Part shown: positions 20,561-33,835 of the stretch, in pieces | Layout of the letters: each line of letters begins with the position of its first letter | Numbering within the stretch: position 1 is the stretch's first letter | Assembly (NCBI GenBank): GCA_029224185.1 | Contig: CM055189.1 | Coordinates: 25,975,957-26,039,956, forward strand | DNA length: 64,000 nt | DNA from: Karalla daura | Lineage: Eukaryota; Chordata; Actinopteri; Chaetodontiformes; Leiognathidae | Reading direction: 5' to 3' | Position numbers and translations under genes: made by a program | Notes under the pieces: model-generated | The model's input: the letters and a program-made list of their open reading frames with translations, nothing else | What the model was told of the DNA's origin: nothing | The model's database searches: none

Positions 20561-21504
20561 TAATGAACTAATGAAACAATTAAATGTTTGGATTGTGCTA
20601 AGAATCACTGTTCCAGCACTGTAGTACTTTTAGAGAAAAGACCAAGTAGGAAAAACTTTTTAAAAAAATTACAACATTAATTAATTTATTAATAGTGGGT
20701 CAAAGTACTTGGTTTGTCTGTCTGCGAATTAAAGGTTCTTGCTCGATCAAATTTCTTGCACCTCTGAGACAAAATTGTTGTTTTTGTTAGACAACATGAG
20801 CGTGTTATTTACCTGCAGCTCTGAAGACAAACAAATATTTTCTAATTCAGTTTTCTAATTATTTTCTAATTCACAATTAATCCTTTTGTCCTTGCTTAAA
20901 GTTCCCTCCATCTGAGCTCACTCCGCCCACATTGCCAAAACAGGAACCTTCCTATGTCTTCCAACAGACTAGGCACTTGCACTGCTCTTTGAGCTCAGTC
21001 TATCTTCAGACACTTCTTCGGTCCCCTGTGTAATATCACACACACACACGCATACACACACACACACAGGCACAGTTGGCATGGCAGGTTCTCTGTAATG
21101 ACGTCCTCAGAGTATAATTAGTCTGGCCAATTAACAGCAGTAACAACACTTGCATTCATTATGTCAAATTATACTGTGCTGACAAAGTGTCAATGCTGAT
21201 CTGCTCGTTTGCTGAGGGTACCTGCATGTGTGTGTCTAGTTTTTGCTAGTTTATTAAATCCTAATTCATTATCCTAGAAATGAGGATTGTCCTGCCCCCA
21301 AACATACTGTACAGGGGCACAGACATGCATCGTTCTATCAGAGTGCTTTCTGTAACTATAAAGCCACAATGTGGAATCAGTGCATTTATCTAATTTATCA
21401 AAAGTGCATTATCATTATCATTTATATTTCCTGTGTGTGCATATGTGTGGTCTTAGTTCTGTGTATGTATGAAGTTTCATTAAATGCTATTTTATTTATT
21501 TATT

Positions 21505-21551
<47 letters not shown>

Positions 21552-22680
21552 GCATATACATATATATATATATATTTAAATGCTATTTATTTATATAGAC
21601 TGTTACACTCTTTCTGTTGTTATTTTAGTTTAACCCTAAAATGAAATTATCTTTAGTATGGGGACTTGAAAAGGGAGGCTAAACACAAACTGAGATGAGA
21701 AACATGGGAGAGTACCAATACACATCTAAATGTGTATTGGGTATTGGCAAGAATTATCCTATCAAGCAATTTCAGATTCTAGAAGAATCTTTGATACTGC
21801 TCTGGTGAATATGCATACATCCATATCTACATACACAGCTCATACAGTGTACTTACCAATAATTATATATAAACACATATTTGATCCCACAAAGTACAGG
21901 GACTTCAGCAGTCCTCTTATAGGCAATTAGCGAATGAGGTGACAGACATGCATGCAGGGCCTCTGGCAAAGTACACACATACACATGCGCACACAAGAGG
22001 CAGAGCTGGCTTACTCTCTTCATAGATAATTAACTTACTTCAGACACCTCATCAAGTGAAAAAAACTCCCTTTTAATCGGCCACACAAACATGCACACGC
22101 ACATCCTTGTGGTTTTGCATATGCAGTGTTCACTGAAGCATTGATATGCAGTGTGAGCAGGAGAATCTGTTCCCATTGCTAGTGCCTTGGTGTTTCTGAA
22201 TTTCAAATACGCATATTCAAACAGCCACACCACACTTGCACACTCACATAACACTCATCACAGAGATCAGGGGGCAGATGATTCGTCAGGAGTCCTGCTG
22301 AGTTAAGTGATCACACTGGGGTGTTTAATCACTAACGAGGACCCAATGATGCTCTTTAATTAACACAACACTAATTGAGGATGGCTGGCAAATCATAGGT
22401 CTTAGTCTTATCTGTGTTTTGAACAATTAAAAACAAAGGGGTGAAAGTGAGTGAAAATCTGTTGGTGAGTCAGACAGTTTGTGTAGCCTACAAAAACCAG
22501 GATTGTAGCCCGTCTCACTCCATTAGCAGAACCAGCCAATTCAGCCATCTTTTGGGAGCTGGGTCAGCACCCAGTATACAGGATTATGGGACTGTGGTCC
22601 CTCCAATGCCTCCTACCTTACTGGTGCCTGAGAATTTGTGCTATGCAGTCTCCCACCCATGTACTGTAAGTGTCCTTCAA
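20561..22680. other. Intergenic stretch, no gene seen
   Basis: AT-rich DNA with a short CA tract at about 21040-21067 and a (TG)(TA)(CA) microsatellite at 21507-21577. A segment around 22290-22400, with TTAAGTGATCACAC and TTTAATTAACACAACACTAA, looks like a possible conserved non-coding element, which cannot be tested here. Confidence 0.45.
21507..21577. repeat. (TG)n(TA)n(CA)(TA)n microsatellite
   Basis: TG units pass into TA, then ACACAC and TA again, giving a self-complementary tract. Confidence 0.9.
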
Positions 22681-22682
22681 AT

Positions 22683-22800
22683 CAGGAGTCCCCAACCACC
22701 AGGCTGCAGAGCAATGTTGGGCCGTGGACCGATTTGATACCAGGTTGCGCTGCAAGAAATAAAATGTAATTGGTTATCATTGGTAACCACTGTTTTTTTT
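22683..22800 (+). mobile_element. hAT-Charlie-like non-autonomous element end
   Basis: CAGGAGTCCCCAACCACCAG followed by GGGCCGTGGACCG resembles the widely known hAT terminus CAGGGGTCCCCAACC and its GC-rich follow-up, recalled from vertebrate repeats. The other end was not located; a T run lies at about 22792-22808. Confidence 0.5.
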
Positions 22801-22974
22801 TTTTTTTGAAAAATGTTTAATTTCGAAAAGAACTGGATCTATACCAGTAGACAATTTTCAACACACTTGATTCCACAAAAGGTGCATTGTTCCACCCACC
22901 ATAACTGCAGCGGGACATACCAGCAGTGTAAACTGTGGACGCTCAATTTCTATGCAATGCGTATAGAGCCAGAA

Positions 22975-23570
22975 CCATAGACTGTATATAAGATGGATGT
23001 AGTCTTTAGGGTACAAAAAAGGAGGCCAATGCGCGAAGTGACTTTTCTTGCAATACCAAGGTAGATCAGCTAGACCTGGCTTCAATACACACCCGGTTAA
23101 AAAAACGCCAATTTCAGTCATGAAATAAAAAAATCAATAATTGTTGTCAATAAACTCATACTGGCTCCAAAGGCTAAAGTTTCTTGTGCCAGCATGTAAC
23201 ATGCTAGTCAATTTGCAATTAATTCCATGATTAAAAAGATATAAGAATTTAAAGAAATTTAACGAAATCCCCTGTTAGTCCATTTGGCTGACAGGGGAGG
23301 CTCACAGAAGCAAGAGCATGAGTAACATTAATTGGACGAATAAACTGTGCTCACTGATAGCCAGTATGGACTGTTTCAATCAATGGGTACGTTGAGAATG
23401 ACAGAAGTGAAACTTTATATCCATTAATCATTCCTCTCCACCTCCACCCTATGGTTTCTGCTGGCTCCATTACAAGGAATGGCAGCACCCTGCAACTCAA
23501 ATTCCTGGCTTCATAAAGCGTCCTTGGCAAACCAATGGGTGACGTCATGGAGGGTTGGGGCTTGACCAGA
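22975..23570. repeat. Teleost dispersed repeat (CATAGACTGTATATAA family)
   Basis: Starts with CCATAGACTGTATATAAGAT, which I remember as the head of a repeat found widely in fish. The other side ends with GCAAACCAATGGGTGACGTC, which in the reverse direction (GACGTCACCCATTGG) is also a hallmark of that family. The whole span may be one element or two facing partial copies. Coding capacity is not seen. Confidence 0.5.
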
Positions 23571-23880
23571 ACAGTTGCAAATGCATTTGGGAATTTTTAT
23601 ATAAATGTGATTCAAAACACAAAAACATTTTCAATGCGCGTTTCATTTGGTGAATACAAAAAATCTGCATAGAAAAAGTGACATTTATAAAATCAGTTGT
23701 AATGCCGACAAATATTTGTTTTATGTGCAATAGAAATTTACAAATGTACGCATGTAGAAGTATTTGCAACTTTCTCAAATTCATCAAATATGTTGGTTGT
23801 TACATTGAGTAATATACTTTTGAGGCTCCCGACATGAATAATTTTCAGAGGGAATTGTCTGCATGTTTTTGCATTTTGAA

Positions 23881-23900
23881 TCACACACACACACACTCAC

Positions 23901-23933
<33 letters not shown>

Positions 23934-23950
23934 ATATATACACACAAAAT
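23881..23950. repeat. (CA)n(TA)n(CA)n microsatellite
   Basis: CA tract, then about ten TA units, then CA and TA again. Confidence 0.9.
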
Positions 23951-25490
23951 CCTTTTGTGTGCATTTATTCTTGTCTTTATACTTGTCTGTGTATTACTTG
24001 TGAGACTGCGTCACTTCATGCCCAGGAAAACAATATGACAACAACACAACACTGTTATGATGTCTTGTTGATGTAGCCAAGTTAAATATGTTGTGGTGTC
24101 AATTTGAAAAATTCTGTATGTTGTTTTGACAAGGTTTTTGTCTGACCTCTGGCTACGCTGTCACTGACTGCAGCTGAATTGCTTGTCAATAGGCTGTCAA
24201 AAATAGAATCACAGCGTATTTGCAGCCTATCCTGAAAACTGATAGTGGAGAAACAGTCCTTTTTTTAGTGCTGTTATGCTGATGGCAAACATAGGCTCAT
24301 TGAATGTAGTGGTTGATTAGCTCTAAAGTTGGGGTGTAGTTACGCTTACCATTATAATTTTGGGGTCACACCCTGGCCTTTTGCTCCTAACCCTGGACAT
24401 GTAAATTACTGGAGCTGTAGTGCATTGGTCACCATACTGAAGTCATCATTATTGATGTAATTAATGAATTTGGCTTTCTGCTGCTGCTGTTGTTGTTTAA
24501 ATCTTTTTTCTTTTGTCTTTGTCACTGATGTCAGTGCCCAGGGGTACGAGGCACTCTTGCTTTTCTGTGCGTTTTTTAATGCCCTAGGGGCTCTCTTAAG
24601 GCTCTCTTGTTCTCGTGTGTTTGATAAGGCCGGAGTATACTTCCGAAACACGTCACACTCAACGTTTTGCGCACAATGACTGCACACAATGTATTGCATG
24701 AAATCAAATTTTGGAGAATCTCTCAATCTATATTTTACATGCAACACTGTTACTATTTTCCCTCAAATAGCCCAGTCTAGTACTCCACTTCAGTTTAAGA
24801 TATGCAGGCAAGAACTCCCCCTTCACCACGGATGTTGCTTGTTACTATCACTAGCTAGCTGCTAATGTTACTACAGCTTGATTGTGAAGCAGACTTAGTT
24901 CTTTCTTTCCCACTCGAAAACGCTTCTTAACTTGCAACATTTGTGGTCCTTATACAACATGTCTGTCCAATCAAGATGAACATTTTAGCAATTCTATCCT
25001 AACAGTGAAATTAAACAGTTAGCAAACTAAAATACAACTCATAACTTCAGTAACTTATTTATATTCATGAAATACACAACGTTTGTTTGTTCACCCACCA
25101 AATATAAATTTGCTCCTTTGCACATATGCCAGTACTAAGTTTTATTTTAGAGAAATAACAATAATTACCTGATGTAAAACTCTGAAGTCCACCATTATGT
25201 CAATCTCGAGTGCAACTTTGAAGTCAAAGGTGCCCTGGAGAAAGGTATGCCCCCGTAGAAGGCATGCCCATGAACATGAAGTAAGAAAAAGTACTTGTTT
25301 GAGAGTGCTACTGTTTATGGTTGAGGGAAATAAAGAAAAACTTGTTTTGGTTTATCAAATATCCTTGTTAAACATTTTCTGAGAGATTAGTTGGACAAAC
25401 ATGTCAGATTACATGTGTGCTAGAACAATAACTGTTGTTTCTCTTTTCAAGTATACCTGTTGTCAGTGCTGAGACAATAATAAAGTCAAT
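23951..25490. other. Intergenic stretch with a MITE-like segment
   Basis: No gene recognised. At about 24627-24680 the sequence AAGGCCGGAGTATACTTCCG followed by an ACGTCACACTCAACG segment is similar to 57086-57150 (AAAGGCCCCAGTATGCTTCC ...), suggesting two ends of one non-autonomous element family. Confidence 0.4.
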
Positions 25491-25491
25491 G

Positions 25492-25660
25492 TGTCAGGTC
25501 CTGTTCCCAGTAATCCCTTTCTCTCTCCAGCCCCTGCAGCCAGCAGTAGATGTGCAGGAGGTGGCGGTCTGGTCCACAGCTGCAACTCCTTAGGCTCATT
25601 GGCCAGCCTATTTAAACCCTAGCACCATTTCAGCAAGTGTTAGATTTTACACTCACCACA
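25492..25660 (+). repeat. LTR-like fragment with a TATTTAAACC box
   Basis: Begins TGTCAGGTCCTGTTCCC and continues C-rich to TATTTAAACCCTAGCACC at about 25608-25625. The order (TGT start, GC-rich body, TATTTAAA-like promoter) is that of fish gypsy LTRs. No right end or partner found. Confidence 0.3.
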
Positions 25661-26640
25661 ATGAACCTAAGCTCCAGCAAATAGCCAGTCTCACCCTCAC
25701 CAGTCTGCATAGGATTAAAAGGGTTGTCATGACTGCTATATTCTTTGCTGTCACTATAGCTCTCTCTCTCAGTTCTATCCATTTTATGTCCCCCATTCTG
25801 ATCCCGTTCAGCCAATCGATCCAGTAATGTTTCAAACAGTGTCTATAAAAACAGTAATATCAAGAGGGTTTTTTGCCATAAAACAGGTGAAGAATATTAA
25901 AATTAAACTGTGTCTCTTGTAGAATAAATCTGCTTGGCACCACAAAAGCATTCAGGACTGTATACCTAAAGTGCTGGACAGGACGAGTTAAAAAGAAACA
26001 AAAACATCATGATTACACTGATTACACAGTAAACTATAGAGAGGTTAAACTTCTGGCATGACATTAAACGTCATGCTGTTTGTCTCTATTGTGTCGTCCT
26101 TTGTTTTCCCTGTCACTTCTACAACAACAAATACTGGTTTTAAATTAATCTCTGTCATCAGTACACAAAGCTGTCATCACACATTCAGACACTGGGCACT
26201 TTCAGACACTTTCATTCAGACACTTCTCATATTAATGGCAGTCAGCTAATGTGAATAAAAAACTTATGGATGAGACTTTGTTTTAAGATGGTGAGACAGA
26301 TAACAACTCATGCTTTATACAACATTACCTTTATTTCCGTTATGGCATCAATATCTTGTCATGTTGTGACAAAACAATTTACTCCCATGTGTTAAGACCA
26401 AAACAGCATCATTACACTTTCAACAATAAGATATAAGTGCCGTAGTTCCAAAGTAGAAAAAGTCCATCACTCCAATAAGGCCTCAAAGAGAGGCTGGGAA
26501 TATTACAAGGGGACAAACGCGTGATTTAAAAAGTTAAATAAAAGAATAATTCTCAGCGCTACATATTAACATATTTTTATGTTTTGAGACTTCAGATTTT
26601 CTGTCTTGTTGACTCTGGCTTTGCTTTTACCTTTATTAGC
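25661..26640. other. Intergenic stretch, no gene seen
   Basis: AT-rich DNA with opposed short ORFs and no motifs. Confidence 0.4.
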
Positions 26641-26838
26641 TATTCTACCACTTTGTGTCATTGTTATGTATCAATGCCTTGGCTGTGCCAAGTACTTTTC
26701 CTTCAACTTCACAATAGTGTGCAGCTTTGTGTTCATCTTTCACATAAAATGCCAATAAAACATATTTATGTTTGTGGTCGGAACATGACAAAATGTGGAT
26801 AAGGTCAAGGGGTATGAATACTTTTTCAAGCCACTGTA
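26640..26838 (+). mobile_element. Tc1-like element, right end only
   Basis: CAAAATGTGGATAAGGTCAA followed by GGGGTATGAATACTTTTTCA and CCACTGTA (TA at about 26837-26838) is the terminal inverted-repeat pattern of a salmonid/teleost Tc1 family. No transposase coding sequence precedes it in the same window, so only this end is left. It abuts the hAT remnant that follows. Confidence 0.65.
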
Positions 26839-27004
26839 AATGCTCATCTGATGTGGAAAGAATTGGCATCCTGCTTAGGCCTTGGTAAAACTATTGATAG
26901 CAAGTTGCAGAGAGCCATGGCCCCTAAAAAGGCGGCTAAAAAGGCAAGTGATTGACTGCATATTCTCCCTTGCAGTGGAAAAAATGCACAGTTAGGGAAT
27001 CCTA

Positions 27005-28506
27005 AAAATGGAAATTTTCTGGGCATCCTTGAGCCCATAGCACTGTATGTTGTCACTGGTAGAGCATCTTAGAAAGGCTGCCTCAAAAAAAAAAAACACA
27101 CATCTGTCCTGGTGCACTCAAAATGAATTTTTAGATTCAATATCAGAATGTGTTTTAGGTAAAATTTGTGCCCAGATCAAAGCTTCCAAAGTACCTTGCA
27201 GTGGCAAGCAAGAGCAGGTCTGAGTTATCATATGATATGTTCATACAGATGAGAGGAAGAAGGTCACTATTACTGAGTCTATTGTGGGGTTCACTGCTGT
27301 AAAGGACACAACTGAGAAAGGCCTCACAGATACACTGACAGGTGGGGTGGGTAGTCTGGGGTTGGAGGTGGCTAATCGTAGGGGGCAAAGTTACGACAAT
27401 GGCTCCAATATGAAGGGGATACACAAGGGTGTCGAAGCTTTAATACAACAGAAATGGACAGAGGCTGTAGCCACCCCAACAAAGAGTGTCTAACCTTCTT
27501 TGGCACTCCTCAAAGATTGTGCACAATCTTTTCGTCTTCTGTAAAGAGGTGGGATATTCTCACAGAATTTGTTGACGTCACACTGAAGCCTGAAGAGACT
27601 GAAAAGTGACACCAGGTGGGAAGCAAAGTTAGACTCTGTCAAAACTGTTCATTTCCAGTTGGGGGGGATACTAGATGCGCCAGAAAAGCTTGAAGAAGTG
27701 GCAGGAGACAGCAAAAATATCTCAGAGGCAAAGTCACTGTCTGATGTGATTGTAAGTATGGAGTTCCTTGTGTGCCTCTTGGTTTGGTATGACTTATTGT
27801 CAGAGATCAACTCTGCAAGCAAGGCACTACAAGCACCAGATGTCTCAATGGACACAGCCATTAGATCAATCGATTCTCTAAAAGAGTTTTTGCTCAGGGA
27901 TAGAGGATGGCTTTCAGAAGTCACTTAACATTGCACACAGGATAGCCATTGAAATGGATGTTTCTCCAGAATTCAAAAAGATATGTTTTAAGAAGCAAAA
28001 GAGGTTCCAAGATGATAATTCCAGCACAGGTCATCATGAAAAGGAACCACAGAAGCACTTTCGGTGCATGGTTTTCAATGTTATTGTCGACACAGTCCTG
28101 CAAGGGTTGCCTGACAGATTCTCCAATCTTCAGCTTGTGTCTGAGAAATTTAAATTAATCCCTAAAATGGAGCACATGACAAAAGCTGAACTGGAGGAAT
28201 CCGTTACTAGGTATGCCCTAACTACCTGTGATGTTTCCAGAGATATCATTCAAGAAATATACTCAGCAAGCCATCTACTGAAGGGTTACAAGGCTCTTGA
28301 GAAGTCTTGATTTGGTGTTCCCAAATTTGACAGTAGCCCTTAGAGTATTAAAGCTTATCAAAACATACCTTTGTTCGAGTATGAACAATGATCGCCTGAC
28401 CCAGTTAGCAGCGATCCCCATTGAAAACAGTGTGGCAGGTTCTATGTCATTTGATGCCATTCTTGACAAATGTGCAAGTGCAAGGGCACGACATGTAACA
28501 ATTTAG
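27005..28506 (+). pseudogene. hAT transposase (ZMYM1-like), broken
   Basis: Recognisable pieces in order: GNFLGILEPIALY (about 27009), a catalytic-domain run GFTAVKDTTEKGLTDTLTGG with RGQSYDNGSNMKGIHKGVEA (27284-27425), a long helical insertion (LGGILDAPEKLEEVAGDSKN to YDLLSEINSASKALQAPDVS, 27655-27900), IAIEMDVSPEFKKICFKKQK (27938-28310) and the C-terminal dimerisation region VLKLIKTYLCSSMNNDRLTQ (28297-28450). YDNGSNM holds the second catalytic Asp position of this family. Stops near 27070, 27490, 27610, 27925 and 28308 split it into several frames, so it is inactive. Such genes number in the hundreds in fish. Confidence 0.8.
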
Positions 28507-29995
28507 TGGTAATACTGTTACATAGAGTACAAAAATGTTGTTTAGAGAACTTGTTTATGTTTTGTTTGTTATTGTTGTTGCTATGTTATATGTTATTACA
28601 TTATAATACATCATTTTTTGTGTTTGATTGAGCTGATCACCTGCTGTAATACATAAAATAAAATAAAAGTATGTAATAAAAGTCTAGTGTTTTATAAATC
28701 CATGAATAAATAAGATTTATAAGGGGGGGTAATGCATTTGCATACCCCTCAGAAAAGTAGGTAATTGCGCCCCGAGTCAGCGTCTCACAAGTGCAGACTG
28801 GTCAGCTATATGATCATCACTAGCCCAGTGTCTGAGCAAGCTGCCAATCAGTCACAACTGCAAATACAGTTTCTCACCCCCTTCCACATTGTCCCACACA
28901 TCATTTTAATAAATACAACAATAAGTCCCATATCTATCTCTTCCACACAGTACTTTCCCAATAAAAGGCACACACTCATATAATCCCCCCTCAACTACCC
29001 CAGAGATGCCAGAAAAGATGGCCATGAACATCTGGAAGCAGCTATGAGCAGAACTAAGAAGGGCCGAAGGGCAAGCAAGTGTAATGAAATACCCCCATGA
29101 GGGTCAAAAAGCCAGTGAAGTTGCTGACTGGGTGAGTGAGTGTGTTGAATGCTAGGAAAGCTCTGGAGCTGCAACGAATGGAGAAGGTGGCAGTGCCTAC
29201 CATGCAGATGATGCAGTGAGTCTATAAGCTTCAGGTCCCCACCACTTGTACTGATTGGCTCTTGAAGAAAGAGCTGCCAGGCTGTGGACTCGTTGAGCAG
29301 GGACCTGGAGGGAGCAGTGTCCAGCAGCAATGACAAACATCATCTAGCTCCAGCCTGCAGCTAGGATGGTTATTGGGCTCGATGTACCCAATAATAGTGG
29401 AGACACATTGGGGAAATGGTTCAGTTTACTACACATCAGCTTTGACAATGTACACTCACATCTTCACAATTAACAAGTGTAAACTTCAAGCAGAAAGAAT
29501 TAAACTGGTACAGCAGATGTTTTGCCCATGCAAAATTTCTCTTTGGCAACGCTATCATATAATAGAGGACAACTGTGAAACTGATTTCATATGAGAGTAA
29601 CTACACTGTGTCAAGGCAAGGTAGAGACAGGTTAGGATCAGTAGGGTGTCAATCACTATGTTAATCACAGTCACTCAGCTTTGCCGAGCTGTCATTGCCC
29701 AACCAGGAGGTGGTTTACGGTTGAAAATCCCACCTTTCAGCATGGTACTCAGAGACAGTTGCAGATAGTTGTTATCTAAGGTGGGGAATGTTGATATGAA
29801 CGCAAAATACTTGCATACACACATGGGGACATGAGGGAAGAACTGCGAAGGAATCTTACCGAGTTCATCGACGTCTTGGTCAATTATGTAATTATGCCAA
29901 CACAGCTAGTTTGGTCTGCCTGCAGACCAAAGTACCATGCTAATGAGATGCTACACATTTTCATTAGCAGCAAGTCGAAATTATGAGATAGTAGA
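28507..29995. other. Flank of the hAT remnant and intergenic DNA
   Basis: At 28722-28760 GGGGGGGTAATGCATTTGCA followed by TACCCC may be the hAT 3' end; it also contains the octamer ATTTGCAT. A 113-codon minus-strand ORF at 28995-29336, rich in Leu/His/Ser, has no recognisable motif. The rest shows nothing. Confidence 0.4.
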
Positions 29996-29999
29996 TCGA

Positions 30000-31050
30000 A
30001 AGGATTAGATATGTATGAGATGTGATCCTACATAATTGACCACATCAACTTTATTCCACTTGTAATACATCCAGAACAAGTTGGTGAAGCTACATTACAA
30101 AGGCAGTGAGGCTAATACCAATGGTATCTGTGTAGCGGGTATGAATAACGATCCCACGCCATGTATTACGAGTGGCTTTGTGATGGCTTTAAAGAACTCA
30201 TATCGTCATGAAAATTGGTTCACTGATTGAGGACAGAGAGCTCTGATGTTGGATAGGGGCATAGCCCATGGGGGCTAAGATGCAAAAGTAGTGCCCCCTA
30301 GAAGTTTGGACCAATCCTGATAAGGATTTTTTTTATTTTGTCATGGGCAAATAAAAATTGATATGCAAATACATCCTAAAGAGATATACAAAAAGGTTTC
30401 TTGACATGATGACCGAAACCCCAGGAAGTCAGCCATTTTGATTTGAATTTTTGAATTTTAAAACCATCTCCTCCAAGGGGGTTAACCCAATTGGCTTCAA
30501 ATTTGGTACAAATCATCTATGGACCAAACTGAGAAAATTTTATGCACAGAATTTTGATGATAAGGTTTAGTTGTTCGTCATCATTATTTCAAAATGCTCT
30601 TCTGGGCAGGCACTTCATCATAGAAACTTAAAAATTGCTGAACATGATTATATTATATGCCTGAACAGCCAGGTAATGGCCTCGTCATTGGCCATGGCTA
30701 AATGTCTCTACAGCGCCATCTTGAAATATTCAAAACCCCCTCTCCATAAAGCTTTTGGTGGAGTAGAAATATGAAAATCTGTAGGCTTATACAGTTCATC
30801 GAGATGCACAAAAAAGTCTCTTGCACTGATGGTTAGAACTGGACAGGAAGTCAGCCATTTTGGTTTCAATGTTCAAGTGTTGCTATTGCAATACATCACT
30901 TGTCACCCGAGTCCGCCTAGAGATTTCATCGCATCAACTACTCAACATATTGTATTAGATCACCTTAATAGCATTGAGATCAAAAGTTCAGAAAAGAATT
31001 TCAGGGGGTGTCAAGGGGTGTGGCTGTATGGCAGCCATGGTAGAAAGACG
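30000..31050 (+). repeat. Middle-repetitive family, copy A
   Basis: Collinear with 41660-42410: both hold TACATAATTGA.CACATCAAC, ACTGATTGAGGACAGAGAGC, GTAGGCTTATACAG and a GGAAGTC.GCCATTTTG segment in order. It lacks the tandem head seen in copy C and continues further at its 3' side. Non-coding in all frames. Confidence 0.85.
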
Positions 31051-33835
31051 GTTCATTATCTGAATCACAGGGATGCTGCTCAGCCCAGAAGAGAATACTC
31101 TTCAAAATGCTAAAAAAGAGTGGTACAGATCATGCAATAACTCCCTGAGGTTACATTTTGTGGTGTGTGGTGGAAATGACAGTGACCCAAAGGGACAGAT
31201 AATCTTTTTAGTAAAAAAAGACATAAAATGAAATTTATTTTACAACAGACAGTACATTTTCTTCAAATGGGGTTTTATGTCATTTGCAAATTAAGTTAAT
31301 ATTTGATCTAAATTGAATTCAGTTGTCTTGAGTGACTGAATGTTCAAAATTGGTTACAGGGACAAAGCAAATATAGCAAAAACCATACATAAAATACCAT
31401 GTTTTACATATTAAATATATTAACTGAGCCATGATAAATTTTAGTGTTCCTTTTGGTGTCAAGTACATGGAACAAAAAAAAAAACAAACATGAAATTAGC
31501 TGTTTTTTTTTCTGCTAGGGACACAAATTCTTTGACCGTACTTAGCCTTCTGCTCTATCTGCCTTCATCTGTATGAAGAGGAAATGAGAAAAGGAATATA
31601 CAGAAAGAACATTTTGGCCCTTATTTGTTTTTTGGGTTTTTTTTTTTTTTTTGGCACTGATGGCAAAACAAAAAATGAAATGGGGCCTCTTTTTCAGTTT
31701 GTTTTTTCAGAAAAAAAACAGATTATACTTTGGTACATTTCTTTTTTACTAAACGTATCCGTGTGTATAATTCAGAGATTAGATCAACTGCAGTGTAAGT
31801 GAGATTGTCAACTTGTCAAATTATGTAATTATATCATCTTCTGCTTTGACATTGCTGAATTGTGTGTGCATGTGTGTGTGTGTGTATGTGTGTTTTTCTG
31901 TGTGTGTAACTGTGAGAGAGATAAAGAGCTAGAAGGTGAGATGGTTCCTGAGCTAAATGTTTGCGAGTAGGACATCCTCCTGTTGACAGATGGTGTTTGT
32001 GAGAGAAGCTTGCTCCCTGCAGAGTCTCATCTTAGGAAAATGCTCATGCTAGTAGAGACAGGTCCACTGTATGTAGACACTTAATGTACCTACTTTTACA
32101 AGGGATTAACAGTGTCACCTCTCTGAGTAGCAGACAGATTACAGGACAACCAGGTGAAACAGACCACATAGAAAAAGACGACATAGAAAAATGACATAAA
32201 ATGAGGAGGAATGGGCACCTACTCTACAGTATAAATACACTTCCATCATCCTCGTTATACATAAAAAGAAAAGAAGCTATTGTCACTGCCTCCTATTCTT
32301 CCTGCAGACATTACATTGGACCAGAGATGGGAACTGTGGCTTCAACAAGTCCTCATAATGCCTCTTTGAAAGGGAAAGGATTTCCTCCTGTAAAACACAA
32401 GCTGACTGTCCCTGAGCCTGGGAAGGAATTATGCCCCATGCAGCATGGCTTCAGATTACAGCCTGTAACCCCTCAGGATGTACTGAACACCGAGGGGGAA
32501 GCTGCAATTGTGGCCCACTTTTGCCACTTTGCAGAGAGTCATCTGCCCCCTTTTGGAGGTGCCCGGTAGCCTGAAAGTGGTCCACATTGGACGGCAGGCT
32601 CGGATGAAGGTGGTTTGTGACAAAAGGCTCCATCAGGGGCATGTGGAGCTGACCCTATAACCACATTTCCTTGCAGTCGAGGGATGAGGCAGCAGAAACT
32701 GGAAATTGAAGTTGGACTACAGCCACTGAATGGCAGATCTTTCCAAGCACGCCAATTCCTCCAGCCACTTGGGGAGGACAGGGAGGAGCTGCCATGAGTG
32801 GCTCTGCACATAGGCAATGTTGGGAAAGGTGTTTCTACCTGACCTGATGAGGCGAGTAGAAACACAGTGCACTGTGTAATCTCACAGAGGCTCTGTTGTC
32901 CCAAAAATTGCTGCCAGTGTCCGAAGACAGAAGCCAAGAAAAAAAGGATCCATCTGTGTACAGTTAACAGCGCAGGGCAAGAGATATGTTCAGAGTGAAA
33001 AGAGCTCTGCAAATGCATCAGCAATTAAAACTTATCACTATACGTGGCAACATTACCTTTGCACCTGTTCTTTGAGCTATGTAACCACTCTAGTGTCCCA
33101 AATTTTTTTAAAAGCAACCTTAGGTGTATTGTTGCTGCCTTGGTTTAAACAATGTTTAACATTAGTTTGCAAATCCAGTGTAACTCGATCGATCCTTTGC
33201 AAACAAAAGGCATTCCCAGCAGAATAATTTGCAGCCCCCCTTGGAAGCTGTAAGTATTGCTCGGCACACTAAAGGGATAGCAGTCCCACCTCTTACACAG
33301 ATAATCTACTCTGATTGGCTCAAGAGTTTGACAATGACCAAAGAAAAAACAGAATCTAGGTGACTGACAGCAGACAGATAACATCTGGGTATGTCAATTG
33401 AGCTAGTTACCTTCTCTGATCAGGACAGAAAGGAGAAAAAACACAGGAAACATAAGTCCATGACAACTTTTGACAGTCTGTCGATGTTTGTGGATGCTCT
33501 GCACATAAATACACTCGACAGTTTTGCCAGAGACTAACAGCAATTTCAATTCCTTGAACAGACAAACTGCTAGCCAGCTAGGCTAAAGCTAATACATGAA
33601 CACGCTTTACTCTGTGCATGCACAAGAGTGGACTTTAAACTTTAGACTTTCGTTCATTAATCCCTTTGGGATGCTCCCTCAGGAAAATGTACATTTCAAG
33701 TAGTGTAAGATCAATAATGACCAATAGAATCTTAGAAATATTACATATATAAAATATATACAACAGAAATGAATGATAAACAGTATTAACAGTGTGGTAA
33801 TAAAACAAGAATTATAATAAATAATAGATAATACT
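31051..33835. other. Intergenic stretch with two unexplained ORFs
   Basis: Lies between inverted repeat copies A and B. It holds a T run (about 31628-31652), a TG tract (31863-31905), and ORFs of 122 codons (plus, 32201-32569) and 161 codons (minus, 32539-33024) that overlap end to end. Neither shows a domain, splice context or promoter that I recognise. A TTCCTGCAG acceptor-like site occurs at about 32299-32307. Confidence 0.35.

Noticed and set aside
26912..26950. MAPKKAAKKAS-like reading that recalls a linker histone start
   Set aside because: It stops after about a dozen codons and lies in a hAT flank; similarity is due to an AAG/GCT-rich run.
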